Part shown: positions 33,561 through 46,400 of the stretch, piece after piece
Layout: every line of letters starts with the position of its first letter
How positions within the stretch are numbered: position 1 is the first letter of the stretch
Origin: Colocasia esculenta
Taxonomy: Eukaryota; Streptophyta; Magnoliopsida; Alismatales; Araceae
Reading direction: 5' to 3'
Assembly (NCBI GenBank): GCA_014218235.1
Contig: CM024753.1
Location: 2,542,001 to 2,606,000 of the forward strand
DNA length: 64,000 nucleotides
Program-made: the position numbers and the translations under genes
The notes under the pieces: model-generated
Databases searched by the model: none
Told to the model about the DNA's origin: nothing
The model's input: the letters and a program-made list of their open reading frames with translations, nothing else

Positions 33561-35233
33561 CCCCTCCCCTCCCAAGGTTGCTGCTGCCCCCTGCCCCGCC
33601 CCTTGCCCCCTTCCTCCTCCCTCCCTGCCCCTGCCCATAGCCTCCTCCCTCCCTGCCCTCTCCCCCCACCTAGCTTCCCCTTCTCCCCCTCCGGCCCTCC
33701 CTCTGTCCCTCTGTCTCTCTCTCTGGACCTCTCTATCTCTCTCACTGCAGTGCATCCGTGCCGGAGGAGCCTCCGGCTCCCATCCCCCCACCTGCCCCTG
33801 CCCCCTGCCCCCTTCCTCCTCCTTCTTGTCAATTTCATGGACTTCTAATTTTTCCGCCCCCTGCCCCCCATCGGATTGTCAAATCTTCATATTGGTCTTT
33901 CTGTTATCTATGTAGTGTTTTTGGCTTCAAATTAAAAACGCCAAAGAGCAAAATTTATTGTTTGACTGTGTCGTGGATTTTCCATTTTTTTGTTGGAGAA
34001 ATAGTTTTCCATCTGAGGTTGACTTAAAGTATACACATCAGAAATAATTTTTCCATCTGAGGTCCAATTTTGGAGAAATATATAGTCTTTTGAAGAAATA
34101 GTTTTTCCTTACTTTAAGCTTACTTGACGGGCCTTTGGATTAAGGATTTGTGCCCACATTTCTTGACATAAAGTCTGCTAGTCTGATGGGCTTGACATGC
34201 ACAGGTCTCCATTTGCCTACTTGCTCACTCCATTAGTCAGATTTAGTTTAACATGAATATGATTCCAGCCAAAAAAAAACTTCTAATTAAGCTTCCATCA
34301 TATGAAATAAAAGATGGACAGAATAACTCATAAGTAATATGAACATTTAAGTTAAATAGCATCCTACTCAAAAGAAAAGATTAGAGAACCATGAACTCAT
34401 GAAAGGGAAATCTTGCATTCTAGATCGGTTCTTGTCCAATGCCTTAAAAACAATGATGGGAGTTCACCTCCATATATGTAGAGGATTCCCTCTACTCAAT
34501 GCCTAGGTCTTGAGTTAGAGTTTGGGCCTTCAAAAATTCCTTTTGTGAAGTCAGTCCTAAGTCCAGCCTCCCCTCAAGAAAAGAAAAGAAAAGGTAAACA
34601 AACAGAATGCATGAAGCCTGTTTAAGATGGTCAAACAATATGGCCAATCTGTCCTGTTCTAGAACTAGAAAGAAAATTCTGCAATCAAACAATTTTAGAA
34701 TAGTAATTATAGATTTCCTTTGACAGGATCTCACCTTATCCTAAAGAAGTGATCAAAACATCGCAATTCGTGCAAAAAGATAGTGTCACAAAGAAGTTCT
34801 AAAAATGGTAGGACTGTCTGCACAAGCAATCCCCATATATATGGCAATTCCTCTGCACAGATCATAAATAGTTAAGCTAAATAGCATCCTGCTGTCTTTC
34901 ATTTTTGCTCTTATAAATGTGCCGGATGTTTTGTAAATTTGATTTCTAGTTTTGTAAATTTACTTTTTAGCTTTCTTGTTGAATATGCTTTCTAGCTTTC
35001 TTATTGAATGGTCATCACCACAAAGTCAATCTTACTTGTTTTATGTGCTTCCTAATATTTTTTGTATGTATAAAGTTTTTTAGAATACTTATTTTTGTGC
35101 TTTTAGAATGTGTTATTATCTTGTCAATAATTAATTAGTTGGGTGTTGTATGTGAGCTGAGATGTGTGGGTGCAACCTAACATTGCACGCATCTTAGGAG
35201 AGCGTGTTAAGCCCGTGTCAATCAACCTACCCG

Positions 35234-35310
35234 TTCAAGACTTTGGGATTGATGTGCACATTCTCATTTTGAATGATGAGAACGTGTATATCTAACTCAA
35301 AGTCTTGAAT
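35234..35310. repeat. Short hairpin in the CACTA element, upstream of the TNP2-like gene
   Basis: TTCAAGACTTTGGGATTGATGTG on the left pairs with the inverse of CGTGTATATCTAACTCAAAGTCTTGAA on the right, with some mismatches, around a short TTTTGAA-type loop. It is a miRNA-precursor-sized foldback, but nothing shows that it is processed. Confidence 0.65.
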
Positions 35311-35326
35311 TGTCCCGTTTGGACAG

Positions 35327-35599
35327 TCTGTGAATGTTTGATCGCACTTAGGTGATTAATTACTATATGTGTTTGTGTTGTTTGTTAAAAATTTTAGTTG
35401 CGTCTTCTCACTCCTCTCTGATATGTCTTTATTGATTTTGATTATTTTCTTAACCACTTATGAGTAAGTGTTTAAGAAAATTTCTTAATCAATAAATATT
35501 TTATGGTATATCGGAGAGGTGTGGGGAGATGCTGCCGAAATTTTTAGCAAATAACACAACACATATAGTAATTAATCGTGCGATCAAACCTTCACAGAT
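35327..35599. repeat. Long inverted repeat in the CACTA element (about 136-bp arms)
   Basis: The left arm starts TGTGAATGTTTGATCGCAC and the right arm ends GTGCGATCAAACCTTCACA. Pairing continues through GATTAATTACTATATGTG, AAAATTT, GTGAGAAGACG-type words and TTGATT...AATCAA, down to a tip near CACTTATGAGTAAGTG. It lies between the GC-rich leader and the TNP2-like start codon. Confidence 0.8.
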
Positions 35600-35740
35600 A
35601 GGTTAAAAAGTGAAAATCTAAATGATATTTCCTTCCTATTTAAAATGGCAGAGATGGACGATGTGAGGAAAGGGTTGGACTTTTTATTTTGTTAGACATG
35701 TTAAAATTTTGTGTGTTTACATTTCATTCGCATAGGGAAA

Positions 35741-38700
35741 ATGTCTGAAGATCGTTCATGGATGTACCGTAGAGTAGTTGATCAGGTGGTGTCTACGGAA
35801 TTTAAAAATGGAGTTGAGAGATTCATTCAGTTTGCTTTGAGAAATCCTATTGAAGCTGTAGATTGTGAGGGTCGTATTCGATGTCCTTGTGCAGTCTGTA
35901 AGAATTTGAAGTGGCTGACAACATGGGATGTACAACGTCATTTATACAGAAAGGGGTTTGTTAAAGATTATGCAAACTGGATATGTCACGGTGAAACATT
36001 GTGGTCCTTCCAGCCTGTCGAGCCTGCCAATGTTGGAAGTGGAAGTTCATATGTTGATATGGTCATAGATGCTGCTGGTCCAAGATTCAATGTTCATGAG
36101 GAGCATGTACACGATGAAGAACCGCCAAACAAGACAGCTGTAAGATTTTATCAGCTACTCAAAGTTGCTGATGAGCCATTGTGGAATGGATGTCAAAATC
36201 ACTCTCGACTGTCTGCGGTGTCACAATTATTGAACTTGAAATCTGAATTTCACATCAGTGAGATTTGTTTTGATCGTTTGTTACTGATTATCAAAAGTAT
36301 GTTGCCACAAGATGAGAAGTTACCTGAAAAATTTTATCGTGCAAAGAAGATGGTCACTGACTTAGGGCTTGGATATGAGAAAATAGATGCATGTCCTAAT
36401 CATTGCATGCTATATTATAATGAGGATAAAAGTAAGGTATCATGTTCCATATGTGGTCATGATAGATTCAAGCCTAAGAAAGGGGACAATTCAAAGCAAA
36501 AAGATATACCATATATGTCATTGCGGTATTTTCCTATTGCACCGAGATTGCAGAGAATGTATATGTCACCAAAGATAGCTCAACATATGAGATGACATGC
36601 GGAAAGAGTACGTCGAAAACATAATGTATCAGTCATCCTGCAGATGTCGAAGCTTGGAGTCACTTTAACCGTGCTCACCCTACTTTCTCAAAAGAGTCGC
36701 GTAATGTAAGACTGGGTTTATGTACTGATGGATTCAATCCATTTGGAGGTTAGTGACTTCCTACTCTTGCTGGCCAGTTTTCGTGACACCATACAATCTT
36801 CCGCCAAATATGTGCATGAAACGAGAGCATTTATTTCTATCATTATTGATCCCTGGTCCAAAAAATCCTGGAAAAAAACTAGACATATATCTCAGGCCGT
36901 TGATTGATGAGTTGAAATTGTTATGGACCGATGGGGTTACTACTTATGATGCATCCAGAAAGTAAAATTTCACTATGAAGGCTGCATTGATGTGGACAAT
37001 AAATGACTTTCCTACATATGGAATGTTATCTGGCTGGAGCACCCATGGAAAACTAGCATGTCCTTACTGTATGGACAGTTCCAAATCATTTGTACTTAAG
37101 CATGGTGGCAAGTCATGCTGGTTTGATTGTCATCGACAATTTCTACCAAGGGACCATCTATTTAGAAGGCAAAAAGATGCATTCTTAAAGAACAAAATTG
37201 AATTGGAAGAAGCTGATTTTGAACGGTTGTCTCGTCCACATTTAGTAGCAAGGGTACAGAACTTACCAGATATAACACAATTGTCGAGCAGCACAAGACA
37301 GCTCCCTGGATTTGGGAAGGATCACAACTGGGTCAAAAAAAGTATCTTCTGGGAATTGCCTTATTGGTCAACACTTCTTATACGACATAACCTCGACGTC
37401 ATGCATGTTGAGAAGAATGTCTTTGATAATGTGTTCAACACCATTATGGACATAAAAGGCAAAACAAAGGACAATGTGAATGCTCGTTTAGGCTTGAAAA
37501 TACATTGTAAACGTCCAGAACTGGAACTTCTTGATAGAAATGATACAACAGTTAAACTGAAAGCAATTTACGCCCTTGGAGCTGCACAGATTAAAGAAGT
37601 ATGCTTTTGGCTAAAACAATTGAGATTTCCAGATGGTTATGTGTCCAACATTGCTCGTTGCATGAATACAAATGAGGGGAAAATATATGGAATGAAAAGT
37701 CATGACTGTCATGTGCTCATGCAGAGGTTGTTACCTATTGTATTTCGTGATATGCTGCCGAAGCCGATATGGGGAGCAGTGACTGAGTTAAGTCAGTTTT
37801 TTAAAATTTTATGTACATCAGAGCTCAAGTATGAAGATGTGGAAACTATTGAACAGAATGTGATCACGACAGTTCGTAGATTGGAAAAGATATTTCCACC
37901 CTCATTCTTTGATTCAATGGAGCACCTGCTTATACACTTACCATATGAGGCTAAAGTAGGAGGGCCAGCACAATTTAGATGGATGTATCCATTTGAGAGG
38001 TAATTATATATATTTTCTCCTCATAATTCAATTTCTTTTGATGTGTTTTTCATTATCCTATGAACATTCTGGTAGGTGCATGCATGAATTGAAAATGAAA
38101 GTTCGCAACAAGGCAAAAGTAGAGGGTTCCATTGCGGAGGCGTACATTATGGAAGAAATATCAAATTTCTGTTCAATGTACTTTGAACCTGAGATACAAA
38201 CTCGTCGTACTCGGCCACCACGTAATGATGATGGAGGAGACTCCTTTCACTCTGATCGGCTCTCTATATTTAAGTATCCTGGACGTGCGTATGGACGTTC
38301 TTCGTGTCGGATGCTAAATGATAGAGAATTGCACTGTGCAGAAATTTACATCCTTTTAAATTGTATGGAGGTTGAATCTTATGTTGTGTAAGTTCTCTGC
38401 TCACATTACGTTTATGTCCATAACTTGTTAATTTTCATTCCATCTATAATGCTCCAATGTTCATAATACAGACAATTTGACTCAGAATTAATCCAAAGAT
38501 GTCCATATCTCTCTGACATCGAGGTTGAAAAAGAACGAGAAAAATCATTGGCTTCTTGGCTGAAATATCGTGTAAGTATTATTACTAATCTTTCTCCTTG
38601 TTAGGCCAATTAATGACTAATTCTGACTAGTGTGCTCTCCATATGTAGGTTGAAAATGGTTTTATTACTGATCAAGAATTCGAGAGATCAGTTATGGCCC

Positions 38701-39410
38701 ATCGAAAGTTGCACGTACATATCCAGCATTTATTGTGAATGGGTAGATTTCACACTAGACAATATGGGCAGAATAAGTCAACAATGAACAGCGGGGTATG
38801 TGTGAAAGGAAGTACATATAATGAAAATGAATGTGATTATTATGGTATTATTGAGGAGATCTTAGAATTGCAATATCTTGGAGATGACAACCATATATTT
38901 CTGTTCAAGTGTCATTGGTTCGATCCATATTCTGTTCGAAATGACACAACATATGGGATTGTCGATATCAGACATAAGTCCAAATTGAATACTTATGATC
39001 CATTCATTTTGGCCGCACAAGCCCAGCAGGTCTATTATATAAAGTATCCATCGTCTAGAAATAAAGAAAGAAATGATTGGTGGGCAATTTGCAAGGTTAA
39101 GACAAGGCTTTTCCCGGATTATGAGTTGGATTTGACTGAAACAGTAGAGTTGGATATGAATGCCGAATTCTTTCAATCAGATTTGGGTGATGATGTAGAG
39201 TTGCCTGCTTCTAGTGATGAATCTGCGGAGGCACTGTCTTTATCTAAAGAGAATGAAGTGGAAGAAGTCGATCTAGAACAACTTGAAATACAGTTGGGGG
39301 ACTCCGATGAGGAGGAATATATTAGTGATCAAAATGAATCTGATAATGAAGATGTGAATGCTGAATTTGATATATCTCCAACATTTGAAGATGAAATGGA
39401 GAATGTTTGA
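35741..39410 (+). pseudogene. TNP2-like CACTA transposase, broken
   Basis: Exon 35741-36595 starts MSEDRSWMYRR and contains the transposase-associated domain (CPCAVCKN), then the CPNHCMLYY...CSICGHDRF metal-binding pattern. The catalytic Transposase_21 region continues at 36640-38001 (YNLPPNMCM, LSLLIPGPKNPGK, INDFPTYGMLSGWSTHGKL, LDVMHVEKN), followed by a DUF4218-like end. Further exons at about 38077-38389, 38472-38571 and 38649 onward lead into a DUF4216-like part (NSGVCVKGSTYNENE) and an acidic tail ending at 39410. Lesions: TGA at 36593-36595, where the family has Trp after HMR; TAA at 36963-36965, replacing an expected Gln codon after ASRK; a frame change near 38735 just before RFHTRQ. 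Confidence 0.9.
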
Positions 39411-39639
39411 TTAATGGTATACAATTTTACCTAAAATTTTAATACTCTGTAATTTTAATACTCCCGTGTCTGCCCATTTTTCTTCCACTATTTGATGAAT
39501 ATGCATGTATTTTATTACCAGTTGAAGATATGGTTCGAGGATGGCGTGGGACTTCTTCAGGTGGGAGGGGAGAGGGTAGTAGGAGGAGATTTACTTCCTT
39601 TTCTACACCGCTACCACCGACCTCTGCACCGCTACCACC

Positions 39640-40100
39640 GGCAGCAGGTATGTATACTTTGATTTGTATGCATTGCGGTATTTATTTAATATAATTATTT
39701 ATGTCATTGTGGTAACTTATTCTTATTTTCACAGGACCCACGACCTCTGTACCGGTACCACCGACCTCTGCACCGCTACCACCGGCAGTAGGTATGTATA
39801 CTTTCATGTATAATGCATTGTAGTATTTGTTTAAAATAATTCTTTATGTTTTTGTGGTATCTTATTCTTATCCTTTCAGGATCCACGACCTCTGCACCTT
39901 TACCACCGGCAGCAGGTAGATTGACGACCTCTGCACTGCTACTACCTGTAGCAGGTAAATATGTTTTTGTATAATGCACTGTATGTTTTGTTTAATATAA
40001 TTCTTTATGTTTTTGTGGTATCTTATTCTTATCTTTACAGGACCCACGACATCTGCACTTTTACCATCGGCAGCAGGTAGATTGACAGCCTCTGCATCTC
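39640..40100 (+). repeat. Tandemly duplicated exon-intron units in the TnpA-like gene
   Basis: A unit made of CAGGACCCACGACCTCTG (acceptor plus exon), CCACCGGCAGCAGG (exon end) and the donor GTATGTATACTTT, followed by an intron with TAATGCATTG...CTTATTCTTAT, repeats about every 145-165 bases. Acceptors lie near 39733, 39880 and 40040. Each copy encodes a short PTTS/APLPPA-type peptide, lengthening a Pro-rich linker. Confidence 0.75.
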
Positions 40101-41631
40101 CATCACACATGGCGAGTAGATCTACACCTCCATCTGAGCCAGGTATGTTCATTACATTTCTATTTTTTTATAGTTTGTTTTATTTATACTATTTAATTCG
40201 TATAGTACATGCTGATGACGAGACGAGTCATCACGAGGGGGAGGGCAGTTATAATGAGACGATGCGGGCAGTGTGGATAAATGAAGGGTATGTAATGCAT
40301 TATTTTTGTTATCTATTCGTCATTGTGGTATTAATATTCTCAATTTCAGGAATAAAATAGAGCCAGCCCAAGCATCACAATTTATTACAAAGACATTCAA
40401 GCACATATTCTAGGCCCCATCCATCGCTTTTCTGATTTTCCGATGGATGTTCAGGATTTATTGTTCTCTATGTTCTTGGTATGTATCTTATTTTATCATA
40501 TTAAGTCATTTTCAATTCTTATTTGACACACTTATTGTTATGTAACATATATTTTTTTTTTTGTTAATATGTAGAAGAATCATCGATTCACAGAGCATTC
40601 ATATGAGTTACGTGCTAGATCTGCATGGACAAGTACTGCAAGAGTAAATTTCAAACATCTTATGTACAATGTCCGAAAAACTGCAGAAAGAGCATGTGCA
40701 AGTACATATAAGAACGAATGGAAGGAGCATGGGCCTGTGTGGATGAGAAAAGAGTATTGGACGAAGCTGTGCGACATTTGGGAAGCGGAGAAATGGAATG
40801 AAAATTCAAGCAAAGCAAAACAGAGCAGCGCATCCTGAAGCGAATGTACACACGAGTGGCTCTGTCTCCTTTGCAACGCATAAAGCGAGATTGGTAAGTA
40901 TACTTCTACATTTGTGAATTTTTTTTAATCTAATAATAAACTGTGATTTATTTGAATAACAGGAAGTACAGCTCAAGCGGCCACCTCAATTTCAAGAACT
41001 TTTTGATGAAACTCATAAGAAAAAAGGGACAAATGATTACATTAGTGAGAAAGCTCGGGAGGTAGCGGTAAGTGTATACACTAATAGTTTTCATTTATTG
41101 TGGTTAAATTGTAGAATAATTTTGTTTTATTTGTTTTGTTTTTTGCAGGAGTCATATAGTAGAGGAATGGATGAGAGGTACAGGGATGACAATCAGCGTC
41201 CAGAGTTGGATCCTGACATTTGGGTTGCAGCATCTGGGGCACCCAAGAAAGGCCATGTCTATGGTTTTGGACATAGCTTGGGCACGACCAAGGTGATATC
41301 ATCATGCTCGAGTTCGGTCTCACATGCGACCTCTCCATTTACCACACCAGCAGCCCCAGGTGTTTCTTCCAGTGCCGGCCCGACCATGACTCCGGATATG
41401 TTTAGGGCAATCGTCAACGAGACCGTCTCTCAGAATATCTCAACCATTGTCTCTCAGACCGTCTCCCAGATGCTCGTAGAATTGGGAATTCCTGGTAATA
41501 GAGCACCTCCTGCACAGTAGCCTCCAGTAAGTATTTTATTTTATTGATTTTCTATTTGTTAACTCTAAATATCATCTTAAAAAATATAAGAATTTAGATT
41601 GAGGAGGGAAAAATATCACTTTCTTAACTCT

Positions 41632-43000
41632 ATGAACTTGGGTTTGAGGGTCCAAAATTGAAAAGAAAAGTCTAATCAATCCATCGATTTTTCCAACACG
41701 ACATGGGAGGTGAAAGTAACCCGTAGAAATTGACAGAGTTCAAATTGGACTCCAAATTTGAACTTCATACTCAAATTTATATTTCTTAAGAAGAACTAAT
41801 TTAATCGGGTTTAATAGGGTCAAAAATAAAAAAAATAGATCCGATTAATTTGTCAATGACTCCAACACGATCGGGAAGGTGAGAGTTATTAGTAGAAACT
41901 GACGGAGTTCAAATTGGACTCCCGATATGGCTTGGGCAAACAATTTTGTATTTTCTTAACTAGTTTAGTTTCAAATCTATGAACTTGGGTTTGAGAGTCC
42001 GAAATTGAAAATAGAGATCAAATCAATCTATCGATTGTTCCAACACGACATGGGAGGTGAAAGTAACCCATAAAAATTGACAGAGTTCAAATTGGACTCC
42101 AAATTTGAACTTCATGCTCAAATTTACATTTCTTAAGAAGAACTAATTTAATCGGGTTTAAGGGGGTCAAAAATATAAAAATAGGTCCGATTAATTTGTC
42201 AATGACTCCAACACGATCGGGAAGGTGAGAGTGACTTGTAGAAACTGACAGAGTTCAAATTGGACTCCCGATATGGCTTGGGCAAACAATTTTGTATTTT
42301 CTTAACTAGTTTAGTTTCAAATCTATGAACTTGGGTTTGAGAGTCCGAAATTGAAAATAGAGATCAAATCAATCTATCGATTGTTCCAACACGACATGGG
42401 AGGTGAAAGTAACCCGTAGAAACTGACAGAGTTCAAATTGGACTCCAAATTTGAACTTCATGCTCAAATTTACATTTCTTAAGAAGAACTAATTTAATCA
42501 GGTTTAAGGGGGTCAAAAATATAAAAATAGGTCCGATTAATTTGTCAATGACTCCAACATGACCGGAAAGGTGAGAATGACTTGTAGAAACTGACGGAGT
42601 CCAAATTGGACTCCCGATATGGCATGGACAAACAATTTTGTATTTTCTTAACTACTTTAGTTTCAAATCTATGAACTTGAGTTTGAGAGTCCGAAATTGA
42701 AAAGAAATGTCCAATCAATCTATCGATTGTTTAAACACGACATGGGGGGTGAAAGTAACACGTAGAAACTAACGGAGTTCAAATTGGACTCCAAATTTGA
42801 GCTCAATGCTCAAACTTATATTTCCTAAAATAGAACCAACTTAATCGAGTTTAAGAGGGTCAAAAATAAAAAAATATATGTCCGATTAATTTGTCAATGA
42901 CTCCAACATGACCGGAAGGTGAGAATGACTTGTAGAAACTGACGGAGTCTAAATTGGACTACCGATTTGAGCAAAACGTTTAAAACTATCATTCGTCAAT
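41632..43000. repeat. 346-bp tandem repeat with two half-units, in the last TnpA-like intron
   Basis: ATGAACTTG(G/A)GTTTGAG occurs at 41632, 41979, 42325 and 42671, spacings of 347, 346 and 346. Within each unit two related halves can be aligned: CCAACACGACATGGGAGGTG...GGACTCCAAATTTG and CCAACACGATCGGGAAGGTG...GGACTCCCGATATGG. The basic unit is therefore about 173 bases, arranged as an alternating dimer. Non-coding. Confidence 0.9.
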
Positions 43001-43499
43001 TTCAGTTAAATGAAAAATATCTTGCTTTTAATTTTCAAGAAAATTGATTTCTTTATTAAGTACTTAATTTTAATTTTTTTAAATAATATGCAGGATCATC
43101 CGTCGCGAGATGTTGGACGAGACGACGACCAGGATGACACATATGCGGAGGATTTGTAATTTCATTTTAGTTATGTGCATGTTGTCATTTTATTATGGAT
43201 GTATGATGTTTGTTTGTTTGTATTTTATGTGATGAATTTGAGGTTTGTTATAGATGTATGATTAGTTTGTGTGTTTGTATTTTATGTGATGAATTTGAAG
43301 TTTGTGGAGATTGTGATTTGTGTAGTTGATTTATTGTGGTTTTATGGTATTGTTATTTATCAGGTAATTTATTGTCGTTTATGTAAATTTCTAAAAAAAA
43401 AATATTGTCAAACTAGCGACCGATAGAATTCCGACGCTGATCAGTCGCTAAAGTTGGTCGCTTCACCGATAGCGACGGACAATATTTGGTCGCTAAGTC

Positions 43500-46400
43500 T
43501 GTAGTACCCCGGAAAATCCATTAATTAATAATTATAGATAAATTGAAAATTTATCAATTAATAAATTCAATCAATTAAAAAGGTATGCATTATTATCACA
43601 TGCGTATAAGCCCCTATAAAAATTTCGTAAAAATAGTAGTTATACGATAAATAATGTTCTCTAATGACCCATCATGAAATTTGGGCGTAGAAAAATCATT
43701 TGGACTTAGTTTAAGAATTTATGCGACTTATTAGCATAATTAAGGAATAAGTCGAAGAATCCATTATTTTATAATCCAAGGTGGATTATAAATTAAAATA
43801 AATATATGAGTAGACTTTAAATAATATGGGATGATAGTCCATTATGATATTTGGACCAATAGACAATCTTGGCCCATGAATAAATTATCTAATAAAAGGA
43901 TAAATAAAACTCATTAAGTAAAGTAAGTACATGGGTTGTACAATTAAGCTCACATGAGTTATTGGGCTAAGAGTAATTGCCCAAATGATGAATATTAGAA
44001 ATATTGGTATGAATAATATTATTCAATTTAAAAATATGAATTTACTTGAATAAGTGTGATAAATAGATTTACTTAAGGATAAATGGTGAATAATTGGAAT
44101 TAAATCAATACCCATTAAGTTAAATTAGTAATGGGTTTTACTAATGGACCTAACATAGATTGTTGGGCCCAAATAAGAAGAGCCCATCATGAGAGGGGAG
44201 ATAATTAAGCTAAATTCGTACCTAAAATATTAATAAATAGAAAAGGGTTAAGATAATGAGTATTTTAACTCTTAATCATCTTAAAAAGAGTCCTAACCCT
44301 AGTCTAACCCAATAGAACTCTATCCTAATCTAAAATTGGGATTTAGATGTGAGACAATTGGGTTAAATATAAGAGACCCAAATTAAATAGGAAAATTCGT
44401 AACTATATTATCTCTTAATTAAAAAGGGGTCATTAAGCACTAATATGACTCATATATATCTTAAAAAGAGTCTCCATCCCATCTTAACACATTAACCATA
44501 AAATTAGATCTCTCCCTAAGCCAATTAGTGGATTAATGCTAGAATATGGGAGATAAATGTGTAAATTCGGAGTTAATATTTAAATAAATTAAAAAGGGAT
44601 AAGATAATGACTAAACTAGCTTATAAATGTCTCTATAAGAGTCCTAATCCTATCCTAAACCATTACCCACGAAATTAAACCTCTCCCCTACCCATTAGGT
44701 GGATAAATGGAAGAAAATTAGAGGATAATTGTGAATTTTCGAAATTTAGGAGAGAATGGAAGAGTACGGAGTTGCGTGGACTCTATAACCTATACACTTC
44801 TCATTTGACCCTATCAACCCCATTTTCGTGGCTGGAGCTCTGGAGCATGAGGAGAAGGGTTGGAGCAAGGAGAAGAAGGAGGTTGGAGCAAGGAGAACTT
44901 CGAAATTCGTCACCCCTCAACCCTAGGATCTTTACAGCACAAAAAGGTAGGCAATCTCTCAAGCTAAAATCGTGAAATAATTACCCTAGGTAGCCTTCAT
45001 GTACCTCTTCAAAAGCCCTATGATTTCGTTGTATTTCGTTCACCCATTTGGGAGAATTTAATTCGTGAAATCCTGCTGTCACCATGAACTCGAATCTCAT
45101 GTTTTCTCTAATACCTTGCACGTACTTGTTCCCATGCTATGAGAAAATTCTCATTGATACTACCATGTAATAGCTTTCAAACGCCCCTGGTCTTGCTTGA
45201 TTTCGATCTCCCATGAGGGAGAATTAAATCTTTGAATATCTATCAGACCTGTGCACTCGACCCTCCGTGTTTCCTTTTTAACCTCGTGCAAACTTGACAT
45301 CATTATATAATAAAATTATCATAAATACTAATACATGTTAGCTTTCAAACACCGCTAGTTTCAGAATTTTTCATTATGTATACATCTCTAATTAATTCAT
45401 TGAACTCTGACTGCGCCTATTTAGGTCACCGAAAAGTAACCTGATCAATGTATGTCTAAACCTTGTCTATTTTCAAATTAATCATGTATGTTGATAGATA
45501 TACATGTCTACTTTTGTTTAAAACTGGTTTCATACTTTTTGGACCACTGTACTATTTTATATGGAATTTCGAACGTCCCTGTATCACAAAGGACTCGCCC
45601 AGAGAAAAAGGAAAAAAAAACTGGACCGCCCCTGTTATCGCGACGGCGCGATGCGCCGAGATAACGGGTGTATCGCGGTCGGCCTGAAGGCCGCGTCATG
45701 AACGCGACGGGCCTCGCCGCCGCATTCCCAACCCGAACCAAGCCAGACCGGCCGGTTCGCCTGTCGCGCCAGGCCGCACCACCGCGACCTGAACCGCGAC
45801 AGGATACCCCGTCACGACACTATGAGTAACGCGTCCATGCACCCCGTCGCCTTCTTAAAATTTTGGCCAGAATCTCATATTATGCATATAACCCTGCTTT
45901 ATTTGTCATATAACCCTTATACAAGTTAACCACGTATTGTTAAGCTTAATAATCGACCTGAATATTTTTATTTAAATAATTCTTGTTAATTTAAAAGCCG
46001 TGAGCACGACTTGTCATATCCTCAAGATTTCTTTACACTTGCACACTCATAACATTGTAAATTGCCATTGACCTTGATAAATTACGCAATAATGTATTCG
46101 GTAAATTATCGAAATATATGATTAAATTATCCTATTTTGTTAAATACAATTGTTTCTGTATTGACTCGCGCATTTTATCTACCGTTACCGTTTTCCCTCG
46201 GCCTTCGAGCACTCGAGGCACGACGGACCCGTTTTTACACACTTTCCCTTGACTTGGACCACCTCTCCACTGAGAATACTCTCGACTGGACTAGGGAATC
46301 CTTGTCAAGACCTCCGTAAGTCTTCTTGGCTTTGGCGCACGTCCTTAGTCAACGAGCTGGTTGTACCCTAAAACCCGTTACACCTTTCGGATCAGTACGA

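Larger units (their letters stand above)
39530..43159 (+). pseudogene. TnpA-like CACTA protein (Transposase_24 / Ptta family), broken
   Basis: The start MVRGWRGTSSGGRGEGSRRR leads into several short Pro/Thr/Ala-rich exons. Then come a segment with RSAWTSTARVNFKHL, the family's AAHPEANVHTSG region (near 40826), the PPQFQELFDETHKKKG block and a Met/Gln/Thr-rich end with DMFRAIVNETVSQNIST. The last small exon, at about 43094-43159, ends DDDQDDTYAEDL. Lesions: a stop at about 40411 (KHIF*), a frame change near 40810 and TAG at 41518-41520 where CAG is expected before the donor GTAAGT. In related elements this protein binds the subterminal repeats. Confidence 0.8.

Noticed and set aside
33254..33848. 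Several 80-190-residue frames at the left end of the CACTA element
   Set aside because: Pyrimidine/purine-skewed low-complexity sequence on both strands; only a short leader exon-like segment with a GTAAGT donor is kept, at low confidence.
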